64,000 bases of DNA from Pseudomonadota bacterium (GTDB lineage: Bacteria > Desulfobacterota > Desulfovibrionia > Desulfovibrionales > Desulfomicrobiaceae). Location of the stretch: positions 1 to 64,000 of the forward strand of contig JAHIQM010000019.1 of assembly GCA_018902545.1 (NCBI GenBank). Reading direction: 5' to 3'. The notes below the pieces were generated by a model. The model had not been told where the DNA came from. It saw only the letters and a list, made by a program, of their open reading frames with translations, and searched no databases. Below, piece after piece: positions 8,083 to 15,775 of this stretch. The translations under genes and the position numbers were made by a program. Position 1 is the first letter of the stretch. Each line of letters starts with the position of its first letter.

Positions 8083-8260
8083 ACGCGTTCAGTTGCGGTG
8101 CGGGCAAGGACTGTCGAAACTCCTTCGCTGGCCTCGTAATGCTTCCCAGCCTTTTGCCTTATTCATCGGGGCGAGCGTTTTCCGTCACACGGCCGGGAAG
8201 CAAACGATGCCTGGCTCAGTCAGACAGTCGACAGCCCTTGCCCGCACCGCAACGGAACGC
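8083..8260. repeat. Hairpin element, copy 2 (about 178 bp)
   Basis: The left arm GTTGCGGTGCGGGCAAGG (8092-8109) pairs with CCTTGCCCGCACCGCAAC (8236-8253). The middle again has CTCGTAATGCTTCCCAGCC and ACGGCCGGGAAGCAAACGAT, nearly identical to copy 1. Relative to copy 1 both arms changed together, so pairing is kept. It ends about 60 bp before the transposase unit. Confidence 0.75.
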
Positions 8261-8317
8261 TTGTGCCTGTGTTGGTCGAGGGAAATCGACATACATGGGG
8301 TGCAGCAAGAAAGGATT

Positions 8318-9222
8318 CAGATCTTGAATCTTGAATTACCTAAATTTATTGATGATTTTGCTCACCGTTGAATAGTGCAATCCTGTGGCGGCGGCAATTT
8401 GTGCTTGGGTATATCCATACTCCTGGCAAGCCTTGAAGATGGCTGCGTCACGCTGAGTCCGGTCTTCTATGCCAAGTAAAATATCTTCCAGGGCCGGTCG
8501 GTCGGCAAAGCGTTGCACACGAGGAATTTCCTTCAGGGCGCTTTTGTCCTTGAGCAAGGGAAAGAGTTTCTCCAGAAACGGATCGTCTCCGAGCAGGCAC
8601 TGTCCTTTGAGGTCATTCCAGGGCGATTCCGCATCAAGGCCTGCCTTGACAAAGAGGCGGTACTCTTTCCGGGCCTGGACGCGATCAGCGCCGAACTGCT
8701 CCAGAATCCAGTCCACTGTCAGAAAATCCGGCTTCTTTCCGATTCCTGCCGTAGCCCGGTAACTGGACCACGGGTACTTGCCAGGCTCTTTGACCATACC
8801 GGCTCTGACCGGGTTCAGGACGATGTACCTGCACAGTTCGAGAAGATAGGCGTCCCGGTCAACGACAATTGATTTGAACCGCCCTTGCAGCACGTGACCA
8901 ACCCGGCCATGCCGCCGGTTGAACGCCTGCGTGTAGACGCTGTTGAACTGGCGTATGGCCTTTGACAGATTAGCGTCTGGAGTCTCAAGCAGCAGATGGA
9001 AGTGGTTGGTCATCAGACAATACGCATGACAGGTCACGTTGAAGCGGCGCATCGTCAGTCCGAGGACTGAGAGGAAGGTACTCCTGTCGATGCCGTCCAG
9101 AAAAATGGAAGCCTGGGCGTTGCCCCGGGATGTCACATGATAGATGGCTCCCGGAAATTCTATGCGGAGTGGTCGGGCCATGGAGAGGGGTTACTCCGAA
9201 ATGATTCAAGAATCAAGATCTG
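8318..9222 (-). mobile_element. RAYT transposase unit with 20-bp inverted ends
   Basis: CAGATCTTGAATCTTGAATT (8318-8337) and GATTCAAGAATCAAGATCTG (9203-9222) are inverted copies that bracket a single Y1-type transposase gene. The left end overlaps the gene's stop codon. Further lone ends lie at 5412 and 12515, and hairpin elements lie directly beside the unit. This is the arrangement expected of a REP-associated tyrosine transposase locus. Confidence 0.7.
8336..9181 (-). CDS. REP-associated tyrosine transposase (Y1_Tnp/RAYT)
   Basis: This is a 281-residue HUH single-strand transposase of the IS200-like Y1 family, RAYT subgroup. The start MARPLRIEFPGAIYHVTSRG is the classic RAYT N-terminus. 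The metal-binding HUH motif is HFH in NHFHLLLET (about residue 60), and the likely nucleophile is the Tyr in LCRYIVLNPVRAG (about residue 118). A C-terminal helix-turn-helix segment (AQIAAATGLHYSTVSKIINK) is an extra DNA-binding part found in one RAYT subgroup. Such enzymes cut and join REP hairpins. The start is the only sensible ATG. The gene appears intact and lies beside candidate substrate hairpins. Confidence 0.92.
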   Translation of the reverse strand: MARPLRIEFPGAIYHVTSRGNAQASIFLDGIDRSTFLSVLGLTMRRFNVTCHAYCLMTNHFHLLLETPDANLSKAIRQFNSVYTQAFNRRHGRVGHVLQGRFKSIVVDRDAYLLELCRYIVLNPVRAGMVKEPGKYPWSSYRATAGIGKKPDFLTVDWILEQFGADRVQARKEYRLFVKAGLDAESPWNDLKGQCLLGDDPFLEKLFPLLKDKSALKEIPRVQRFADRPALEDILLGIEDRTQRDAAIFKACQEYGYTQAQIAAATGLHYSTVSKIINKFR

Positions 9223-9277
9223 ACCCTAGATTTGCTCCGACCCCGCTTCTACCGCATTATATCTCGCACATTCGGAA

Positions 9278-10291
9278 TTATTCAAATTTATTATAAATAT
9301 ATATTTTTGATGCCAACAATTTAAAAACATCTTCATATAATTCAAAAAGCTTCATATTACCATGTTCTGTATTTTCGGCTATATTTGAAACGGTATAATA
9401 AGATTGAACAATTTTGTTGTCATATATAAATGTATAAACAATTCCACAACCGTATACAGTTCCGAATGTCGACTCTGAGGCGATAGAAATTTTTGTCCAT
9501 GATGCTTTCTCTCCGGCAATAGTGGTATTGCCTCGGTCAATGACTTTTGTTCCAGGAATTGCCTCTTCCCAAACGTCATTGCTAGAGATCATTTCAAGTA
9601 GTTCTTCTTGGCCAAGAAGTCTTGACGCCAACTTAACTTCGATAGGAATTTCCTTTATCAAAGGAAAGAACTGTATAAGCCCTTGGTCAACCCTTCTTCC
9701 AACAAATTTTTTAACTATATGAGGGGCACGTGCCTCTTTTTCAATCCACGTAATTGGCACTATATACCCAAGCTTTAAGCCTAAAGTTTTTTCAAGTCCT
9801 TCTGTCTTAAATTCTTTCACAAGACTATCTAAAACTTCATACAGTGGATTAGAGGAATATTGTGGATGAAACGATATGAAAGTCGAAATCATCGGAATAT
9901 CCGCCTTCCCCTGGATACGTCTCTCCACAGTCTCAATAAAATTGATAGAACTTTCTTTGTTAATCCTTGATAGATCTATATTTTTTATTTGATCGTCCAC
10001 TTTATTTTTTATTGTCTGCCATCCTTCTTTCCCTAAAATAGTTACAGCGATTTTTTCCATATTTTGTACTGACTCAAAAAAATGACTATCAAACTCTACA
10101 TCAACTTTCAAAGCGTATGTTTTTAACTCTGGATAATCATCAGCTATTCTCGATAGAAAAAATTTTTGTCCCGCATAAAATCCATATGCTTTTCCAATTT
10201 CATCTATATTTTCTTGGTTCAAAATTTTCGATGAACTTAAATTAGTACTGACTATCAAAAAAAAAATTATAAAAATAGTTATGCTTTTCAT
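9278..10291 (-). CDS. Unknown secreted protein, AT-rich
   Basis: This is a 337-residue protein with an N-terminal signal peptide (hydrophobic residues 4-16, then SSSK). It is probably periplasmic. The body is helical and Lys/Glu-rich, with FHPQYSSNPLYEVLDSLVKEF in the middle and a likely beta-rich end (TTIAGEKASWTKIS, YGCGIVYTFIYDNKIVQSYYTV). I recognise no domain. Strong AT bias and position between the transposase and a nested inverted repeat suggest horizontal gain. No clear Shine-Dalgarno precedes the ATG at 10291. Confidence 0.6.
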   Translation of the reverse strand: MKSITIFIIFFLIVSTNLSSSKILNQENIDEIGKAYGFYAGQKFFLSRIADDYPELKTYALKVDVEFDSHFFESVQNMEKIAVTILGKEGWQTIKNKVDDQIKNIDLSRINKESSINFIETVERRIQGKADIPMISTFISFHPQYSSNPLYEVLDSLVKEFKTEGLEKTLGLKLGYIVPITWIEKEARAPHIVKKFVGRRVDQGLIQFFPLIKEIPIEVKLASRLLGQEELLEMISSNDVWEEAIPGTKVIDRGNTTIAGEKASWTKISIASESTFGTVYGCGIVYTFIYDNKIVQSYYTVSNIAENTEHGNMKLFELYEDVFKLLASKIYIYNKFE

Positions 10292-10471
10292 GATTAAGAT
10301 GAGAGCATTTTATGTTACAAAATTATTTAATTTAAACAATATGACAAAAATTTGAATATTTGTAATTTATATATTTTTATCACTATTGTTTGACATATTC
10401 ATTTGATTATAATGTAATAATGAAAATTAACTTGGCACAGAAAATTTTAAGTACCCTCTGTGAGGACATAT

Positions 10472-10594
10472 TATTACTCCGAACCATATTATTTAATATT
10501 TTGCTGCAAAGCTTCCGACACGCAAGCGTTAGCGGGAAAACGACGCTAACTATTTCCTCGTCGGATTAATAACTGTTTAGAGCTCGGAGTAATA
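10472..10594. repeat. Nested inverted repeat, about 120 bp
   Basis: The outer arms TATTACTCCGA (10472-10482) and TCGGAGTAATA (10584-10594) enclose CCGAC/GTCGG and GTTAGCG/CGCTAAC pairs. The right arm overlaps the last codons of the DUF2569 gene. It may be a small non-autonomous mobile element or a structured terminator; no target-site duplication is clear. Confidence 0.55.
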
Positions 10595-11179
10595 AGTGCT
10601 TGGTGTAGTGAGGCCATATGTAGCCTTAACCCTTTTTGATTTAGACAGGTAAGCCGTCCAGGTTGCTGCGGCAATAATTGTAGCGATCATGCTCTCGACG
10701 AACTGTGAGCTAGGTTCAAACTTTCCAAAGATCAGAATTGGGAGAAATAACCCCAGTATGATGCTGGCGAGTGGCCCAATTATCCAAAGGATAATTTTGG
10801 CGCGTTTTACTGCTGATATGCTGCGTTCCTTAACGAGACCGAGGCCGGCATAAAAACTCAGGCAACAAGCGAGTAAGAATGTCCACCAGGTTGCGGATTT
10901 GTATGTTCCCCACTGTGCGACTGATTGAAGATTTGGGTATTTGTCTTCAACGGACATAAAGTCTGCATTTATGCGACCCGCACCAATTAGTGGGCCTAAA
11001 AACATGAGGCCCATGACTAGCAGCAATAACCAGCCACCAACCCCGAAAACATAACTTTGTTCTGGCGCAGCAGGAGGGTATTTTTTTGCAGTTTTCTTTA
11101 TACTGCGTGCAATAGCACATGATATTACGATGAATATCACAAGAGGTAGAAAAGTAATCAGCATTGATGGTTTGTCCAT
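10577..11179 (-). CDS. DUF2569-like integral membrane protein
   Basis: This is a 200-residue inner-membrane protein with a leading membrane segment (residues 7-25) followed by a four-segment DUF2569-like core. The core starts at GVGGWLLLLVMGLMFLGPLI (residues 46-65) and ends with the typical TAYLSKSKRVKATYG tail. DUF2569 has no established function. AAGGGG precedes the ATG at 11179. The gene lies in the AT-rich islet, reads from its own promoter, and its 3' end is inside an inverted repeat. Confidence 0.75.
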   Translation of the reverse strand: MDKPSMLITFLPLVIFIVISCAIARSIKKTAKKYPPAAPEQSYVFGVGGWLLLLVMGLMFLGPLIGAGRINADFMSVEDKYPNLQSVAQWGTYKSATWWTFLLACCLSFYAGLGLVKERSISAVKRAKIILWIIGPLASIILGLFLPILIFGKFEPSSQFVESMIATIIAAATWTAYLSKSKRVKATYGLTTPSTYYSEL

Positions 11180-11296
11180 TGATGGGCCCCTTGGAAGTGA
11201 TAATGGTTACCAAGTCTTGCTTTGGCCTTTCTGGGCAATGCTTTCGCCAGTGGCCGTCTGTTTGCTCCGATCCCGCGATTTCTTTTCTCACTTCCG

Positions 11297-11741
11297 CTAC
11301 AAGAAAAATTGCGGTAACGGCAAGTTCTTCTTTTGTTATACGTAGTTAAGTGTATGGTTGCCCTTGATTGCGTAGGTATGGACTGTCGGCAAACTTCAGG
11401 TGTTTTGTCTGCGTGACGTGCAGCGTAAGTGCGGGGGAGTGGTCAGGATGAGGCTGTGCGGGATGCGAGCAGGGCTTTGGCGCAGCCGCTGGCCATGATT
11501 GTAGCGCAGCCTGCCAGTTGCAGACTGGACAGGTTTTCACCGAACAGGGACCAGCCGAAGAAGACCACGGCCAGGGGTTCGAAATAGGCCAGGGTGCCGA
11601 AGGTTGCGGCGGGTAGACGGCTGAGGGCCGCCACGGCGAAGGTGATGGCCAGAAAGCCCGGGATCAGGCCCGTGCCCAGGAGCCAGAGTGCGTTCACGGG
11701 GGTGATTTCGGGCCGGGAATGCAGGAAGAAATCAGCATGAC
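11297..11741. repeat. Segmental duplication, copy A
   Basis: About 440 bp beginning CCGCTACAAGAAAA and ending GCAGGAAGAA...AGCATGAC repeat in the same orientation at 12638-13078, with scattered substitutions. The copy carries the 3' third of the EamA transporter gene plus its downstream flank. The two copies bracket the DUF2971 gene. Confidence 0.85.
11443..11741 (-). pseudogene. Truncated EamA-family transporter fragment
   Basis: This fragment encodes only the last 85 or so residues of the EamA permease found intact at 12789-13655, with near-identical sequence such as GTGLIPGFLAITFAVAALSR and GTLAYFEPLAVVFFGWSLFG. The first seven membrane segments are missing, and upstream sequence breaks off at about 11741. 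It cannot form a working transporter. It is a product of the segmental duplication. Confidence 0.85.
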
Positions 11742-11765
11742 AAAAAAGACAAAAGCATTACGTCA

Positions 11766-12461
11766 TTAATATTTCGGTTTTTTACACATTTTTGAGATTT
11801 CGACTTTTGAGGAATCACCTTTGAATGTATCCTTTACTAGCATTAAAACATCGTCAAACGTCTCATTTGTATAACTAGGTCCGACAACGATTCTTTCGAC
11901 CAAAACATTAAGGTCGACCGGAATGGACATCCCTACGAAAGGATTTGAAGGAGCAGCCCCGTCCAGCACTTCTTGCGACGGGCCATCATAAATGACAGCT
12001 CGAAATTCGTCCTCACTCTTGTACATTAAATCCTTATAAAAAAATGGAGTAATAGAGCTTCCTTGATGGCCTGGATTTTCATCTCTTTCAAAATCAATGT
12101 ATTTGATGGGTCCCATGACAATGAACTTATGGTAATCCAATGACCTTTTTAGTCTACTATCTGTGGTTTTTATGGCAAACCCTTTTTTGTTATCAGCATA
12201 TATCTGCCACATAGCATTTGATTCGTGTTCATTCATATGCCAACAGCTTATATATGTGTAATCTGCCAAACATCTTCTAAAATTTTCCCTCTCTAATTCG
12301 GCAAAAAACCTCTCTTTTCTGTTGGCTTTTGGTGTTGCCCCTTCATCAATAAATTTGCTGGCACGAGGAAAGAATATAGCACGGTCTTGCAAAAGCGATT
12401 TGAGCTTACCCCAATCAATATATCGCCACAGCTTGATTTCTTCGCTTTGATTGGTGTTCAT
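11766..12461 (-). CDS. DUF2971-like protein
   Basis: This is a 231-residue soluble protein with the DUF2971 hallmarks: an early LWRYIDWGKLKSLLQDRAIFFPRASKF segment (read as two parts) and the central SCWHMNEHESNAMWQIYADN core. DUF2971 proteins are often found next to phage or defence genes, but their activity is unknown. The gene is AT-rich, in contrast to the EamA copies on both sides. The ATG at 12461 is the natural start. Its position between direct duplications suggests that it entered with, or created, that structure. Confidence 0.75.
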   Translation of the reverse strand: MNTNQSEEIKLWRYIDWGKLKSLLQDRAIFFPRASKFIDEGATPKANRKERFFAELERENFRRCLADYTYISCWHMNEHESNAMWQIYADNKKGFAIKTTDSRLKRSLDYHKFIVMGPIKYIDFERDENPGHQGSSITPFFYKDLMYKSEDEFRAVIYDGPSQEVLDGAAPSNPFVGMSIPVDLNVLVERIVVGPSYTNETFDDVLMLVKDTFKGDSSKVEISKMCKKPKY

Positions 12462-12788
12462 TTAAATAATTCTGCTGTTAAAAACGGTTAAATCGCCCTA
12501 ACACAAAAGTCGCGGATCAAATCTTGAATCCTGAATTTCTCATTTTCCATGAAGCTTGGCAGGGGAGGGTATGACCGGCTTGGCTTATACCCGAATCCTT
12601 TCTGCCTCCGAGCACGTATTCTTTTTCGCACATCCGCTACAAGAAAAGTTTTACAAACAGCAAGTTCTTCTTTTGTTATACATAGTTAACTGTATGGATT
12701 CCTGTAATTGCGTAGGAATGGCTTGTCGGCAAACTTCGGGCGTTTTGCCTGCGTGACGTGACGTGCAGCGGAAGTGTAGGGGGAGTGG
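12462..12788. other. Gap holding repeat end and duplication flank
   Basis: These 327 bp contain a lone RAYT-type end (12515-12538) and, from 12638, the non-coding flank of duplication copy B. I see no gene here. Confidence 0.6.
12515..12538 (-). repeat. Solo RAYT-associated end sequence
   Basis: ATCTTGAATCCTGAATT (12521-12537), preceded by GATCAA, matches the left border of the transposase unit (ATCTTGAATCTTGAATT at 8321-8337) with one change. Confidence 0.55.
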
Positions 12789-13078
12789 TCAGGTCGATGC
12801 TGTTCGGGATGCGAGCAGGGCTTTGGCGCAGCCGCTGGTCATGATGGTGGCGCAGCCTGCCAGTTGCAGGCCGGACAGGTTTTCCCCGAACAGGGACCAG
12901 CCGAAGAAGACCACGGCCAGGGGTTCGAAATAGGCCAGGGTTCCGAAGGTTGCGGCGGGCAGGCGGCTGAGGGCCGCCACGGCGAAGGTGATGGCCAGGA
13001 AGCCGGGGATCAGGCCCGTGGCCACGAGCCAGAGCCCGTTCACGGGGGTGATTTCGGGCCGGGAGTGCAGGAAGAAGG
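12638..13078. repeat. Segmental duplication, copy B
   Basis: This is the partner of 11297-11741 in direct orientation. This copy lies in its native place: it contains the 3' end of the intact EamA gene and its downstream flank. Confidence 0.85.
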
Positions 13079-13655
13079 GCAGCATGACCAGGGCCCCGAC
13101 CAGGAGTTGGTAAAAGGCGCGGGTCATGACTGGAACGTGGGGCCGGATGCGGCGATTCATGAGGATGAAGCCCGCGTAACAGAGCATGGCCAGGGCTGCC
13201 AGGCCGAGGCCCGCCGCATGGTTCGAGCCGTCTGCGAAATCGAGCCTAAATTCCATCATGGCCGCGAAGCCGAGCATAGCCAAACCGATGAGGGCCCAGC
13301 CCGCGAAATTCAGCCGCTCTCCCATGAAAAAATGCGCGAAGATCGAGGCTGCCACCGGGGCCAGATAGACGAGCATGATGGCGTTGGCCATGGAGGTCAG
13401 GTTCATGGCCTGTACGTAGAAAATGATGAACCCGGCCAGGAGCACGCCGTTTACGATCACGGGCCAGGTCGGCCAGCGTCTGAGCGCTACGGCCTGACGT
13501 GTGCCCAGGAGAAAAATGGCCAGGAATCCGGCTCCGAGCAGGAGGCGGAAAAAGGTGATCGTTTCGGCGGGCAGTCCGGTGATTCTGGAGAAGACGCCGA
13601 TGGTGCCCATGAACAGGGCCGAGAGGATGGCCAGAGTGATGCCGGTCGAGTCCAT
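12789..13655 (-). CDS. EamA/DMT-family permease
   Basis: This is a 288-residue inner-membrane transporter with ten predicted membrane segments arranged as two EamA repeats. The first repeat starts at residue 3 (ITLAILSALFMGTIGVFSR) and the second near residue 150 (GLAALAMLCYAGFILMNRR). The family exports or imports small metabolites such as amino acids or nucleosides; the substrate is unknown here. GGAG stands about 11 bases before the ATG at 13655. The C-terminal 85 residues are duplicated as a pseudogene 1.3 kb away. Confidence 0.88.
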   Translation of the reverse strand: MDSTGITLAILSALFMGTIGVFSRITGLPAETITFFRLLLGAGFLAIFLLGTRQAVALRRWPTWPVIVNGVLLAGFIIFYVQAMNLTSMANAIMLVYLAPVAASIFAHFFMGERLNFAGWALIGLAMLGFAAMMEFRLDFADGSNHAAGLGLAALAMLCYAGFILMNRRIRPHVPVMTRAFYQLLVGALVMLPFFLHSRPEITPVNGLWLVATGLIPGFLAITFAVAALSRLPAATFGTLAYFEPLAVVFFGWSLFGENLSGLQLAGCATIMTSGCAKALLASRTAST

Positions 13656-13685
13656 GGGGAAAATTTCTCCGGGGCGAAACGGGAT

Positions 13686-13723
13686 GGGCCGGAACGCGTA
13701 TCAAGCGTCCCGGCCCTTTTTTT
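13686..13723. terminator. Hairpin between nitroreductase and EamA genes
   Basis: GGGCCGG-ACGC (13686-13697) pairs with GCGT-CCGGCCC (13705-13716), followed on the plus strand by seven T residues. The genes on both sides run on the minus strand, so the U-run faces the wrong way for an ordinary terminator of the nitroreductase. It may still weaken read-through. Confidence 0.45.
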
Positions 13724-14537
13724 ATTCGAGGATATTGACCTTGGCCGGGCCCCTTTTGACGGGGCGGTGGTACTGGACGTCCGGCGTGCCGAAGAGCAGC
13801 GCGTAGCCGATGGTGTGGTCGGCCGGGATGCGCAGGGTTTCACGCAGTTCCGGACAGACGGCCAGGGCCATCATGAACATGCCGTCCCACAGAGTGCCGA
13901 GGCCATGGGTGCTGGCCAGGAGTTCGAAGGTGGTCAGGGCGATGTGTGCGTCCTGCACTGCACAGGGCACGCCGGGAGGAGTGCTCGTCAGCAGCATGTG
14001 CGGCGCGCCCCGGAAGATGACGTCTCGTCCGTCCGTCCGCCACGCCTGGACGGCGAAGCCCAGGTACTGGGAGATAATCCCTCCCGGCAGCTTTCCGGCG
14101 TCGGCCAGCGCTCCGAGGCGGTCCAGTGTCTCGCGGCGTAGCGCGTCCATGAACGCCTTGTCCCGGACCACCGTGAACACGACGCCCTGGGCGTTGACCC
14201 CGGTAGGGGCGTGGCACGTCGTTTCGACGAGTTCGTCGATGATGTCCTTGGGAACATTGTCATCCTTGTAGCGCCGCACGGAGCGACGCCATTTGATCAG
14301 GTCCGACATCTGCTGAGGAGAGGGCAGTTCCTTTTCCACCGCGCCGTCCTCGGGCGTCAGTCCCAGAATGGACACTGCCCCCGTCGGACAGACGGTGTAG
14401 CAGTGCTGGCAGCGATAGCAGCGCCCTTCGTCGGTGATCTCGGGGAAATCCGCCATGGCGATGATGCCCGCCGGGCAGTCGGCTGCGCATTCGCCGCACT
14501 GGATGCACTTGTCCTTGTCGATGTGAAAGTCGATCAT
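13722..14537 (-). CDS. Nitroreductase with N-terminal 2x[4Fe-4S] ferredoxin
   Basis: This is a 271-residue fusion. Residues 1-60 hold two CxxCxxCxxxCP clusters (CIQCGECAADCP and CYRCQHCYTVCP). Residues from about 80 form an FMN-dependent nitroreductase domain (RRSVRRYKDDNVPKDIIDEL, then APTGVNAQG, and GLGTLWDGMF toward the end). Such proteins pass electrons from ferredoxin to FMN to reduce quinones, nitro groups or related substrates in anaerobes. GAGGGA precedes the ATG at 14537. It lies 11 bp after the flavodoxin-like gene, with which it forms an operon divergent from an HxlR regulator. A cytoplasmic location is expected. Confidence 0.93.
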   Translation of the reverse strand: MIDFHIDKDKCIQCGECAADCPAGIIAMADFPEITDEGRCYRCQHCYTVCPTGAVSILGLTPEDGAVEKELPSPQQMSDLIKWRRSVRRYKDDNVPKDIIDELVETTCHAPTGVNAQGVVFTVVRDKAFMDALRRETLDRLGALADAGKLPGGIISQYLGFAVQAWRTDGRDVIFRGAPHMLLTSTPPGVPCAVQDAHIALTTFELLASTHGLGTLWDGMFMMALAVCPELRETLRIPADHTIGYALLFGTPDVQYHRPVKRGPAKVNILE

Positions 14538-14548
14538 TGTAGTCCCTC

Positions 14549-15163
14549 TTATTCGCTCACGGTTTCAAGAACCGGAAAGCTGTCCAGATGCGGCTTGATC
14601 GCCGCCCCCAGCCAGGCGATGGTCTGCCCCAGATTCTTCATGTTGCCAAGGCCTTCGGCGTCTCCCTCAACCTCGCCTTTGTCGCGGCCGTAGCCCATGT
14701 TCCAGTACACGGAGCCGGGGATGATCATCTGGTTCATGAGGAACATGTGGTTGATGGTGTCGTAGACGTGCGTGGCCCCGCCTCGGCGCACGGCCACCAC
14801 GGCCGCTCCGATCTTGCCCTTGAAGACGCGGCCGTTGGCCAAGGCGACAAGGCCCGCGCGGTCAAGCAGGGCCTTCATCTCGGCCGAGACGTCGGTGAAA
14901 TAGGTCGGGGAGCCGAAGATCAGGGCGTCGGCGCGAAGAAGTTTTTCCATGACCCCGTTGAAGACGTCCTTTTTCATGGAGCACTGTCCGTCCTTGCGCA
15001 CAAAGCATTTGTAGCAGGCCTGACAGCCCCGGATGTTCTGTCCGCCGACCTGGACCAGTTCCGTTTCCCAGCCCGCCTTTTTCAGGGGTTCGAGGGCGTG
15101 ATTCAAAAGGATTTCAGTGTTGCCGCCCTTGCGTGGGCTGCCGTTGACTGCGATTGCGTACAT
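14549..15163 (-). CDS. Flavodoxin-fold NAD(P)H:FMN oxidoreductase
   Basis: This is a 204-residue iron-sulfur-flavoprotein-like member of the FMN_red family. NGSPRKGGNTEILL (residues 7-20) is the FMN phosphate loop. The Cys-rich stretch GCQACYKCFVRKDGQC (about residues 47-62) is typical of anaerobe members and may bind a cluster or act in redox. SPTYFTDVSAEMKALLDR forms the isoalloxazine loop. Although an open frame extends upstream to 15652, AAGGAG before the ATG at 15163 and the FMN motif show the true start. It is in an operon with the nitroreductase, and both are probably controlled by the divergent HxlR protein. Confidence 0.92.
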   Translation of the reverse strand: MYAIAVNGSPRKGGNTEILLNHALEPLKKAGWETELVQVGGQNIRGCQACYKCFVRKDGQCSMKKDVFNGVMEKLLRADALIFGSPTYFTDVSAEMKALLDRAGLVALANGRVFKGKIGAAVVAVRRGGATHVYDTINHMFLMNQMIIPGSVYWNMGYGRDKGEVEGDAEGLGNMKNLGQTIAWLGAAIKPHLDSFPVLETVSE

Positions 15164-15234
15164 ATTTTTCTCCTTGGTTTGGATTGACTGCGTGCAGTAG
15201 GCCCAGCTAGAGCACATGTCAGCGATTAAGAAAA

Positions 15235-15257
15235 GTACTGTCAAAAATGTTCGGTAC
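15235..15257. promoter_or_regulatory. Putative HxlR operator
   Basis: GTAC and GTAC flank a 15-nt spacer (GTACTGTCAAAAATG...GGTAC) in the 111-bp gap between the flavodoxin and HxlR genes, 18 bp before the HxlR start. HxlR proteins often bind such short dyads in divergent promoters. It is a suggestion only. Confidence 0.3.
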
Positions 15258-15274
15258 ATACATGGAGTATAGTA

Positions 15275-15709
15275 ATGGATAAAACCGAAGTCCTGCCCTG
15301 CCGCGTCAAGGAAATCTCCGGCAAGCGCTATCGCTGCTATTTTGAGCTTACCTTGGCGGTAATCGGCGGAAAATGGAAGCCCATCATTCTTTATCATCTC
15401 TCTTTGGCGAGCGCGGTTCGCTTTGGAGAGCTCAGGCGCGGCATGCCCGACGTGACCGAACGCATGCTGACCCGGCAGCTGCGGGAGCTGGAGGCAGATG
15501 GGCTTGTTCATCGTGAAGTATACCGCGAGGTGCCGCCCCGCGTCGAGTACTCCCTGACGGAAATGGGCCGTAGCCTCATCCCGCTGCTCCTGCAGATGCG
15601 GGCCTGGGGCGTGGACTATGAGAAGTTTCTGGGGGCTGACGTGATTTTCCAAAAGGAAGGTTACGAACGCCCGGATATGACTGAGTGCGGCCAGGGGACG
15701 TGCACGTGA
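15275..15709 (+). CDS. HxlR-family winged-helix regulator
   Basis: This is a 144-residue DNA-binding repressor or activator of the HxlR/MarR-like type. The domain begins at CRVKEISGKRYRCYFELTLAVIGGKWKP and contains the recognition region FGELRRGMPDVTERMLTRQLREL, then the wing YREVPPRVEYSLTEMG. Cys9 and Cys22 near the N-terminus match the place where redox- or electrophile-sensing HxlR proteins carry their reactive cysteine. GGAG lies seven bases before the ATG at 15275. Its divergent placement next to two flavin oxidoreductases supports control of these genes, for example in response to quinones or nitro compounds. Confidence 0.92.
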   Translation: MDKTEVLPCRVKEISGKRYRCYFELTLAVIGGKWKPIILYHLSLASAVRFGELRRGMPDVTERMLTRQLRELEADGLVHREVYREVPPRVEYSLTEMGRSLIPLLLQMRAWGVDYEKFLGADVIFQKEGYERPDMTECGQGTCT

Positions 15710-15775
15710 CCCAGCGCGAGCAATCTTTCGGGTTGCGGCTGCCGGAAAAGAGCGCGGCGGGTCATGGCTGTCTTT

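Larger units (their letters stand above)
7228..8317. other. Large intergenic stretch with gene remnant and repeats
   Basis: About 1.1 kb separates the unknown gene from the transposase. The first 370 bp are AT-rich with no gene I can support. A probable 3' gene remnant (7565-7793) follows, then two GC-rich hairpin elements (7821-7994 and 8083-8260) and a short palindrome around GCAGGGACGCGTCCCCTGC (8036-8055) between them. No promoter is evident. Confidence 0.6.
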
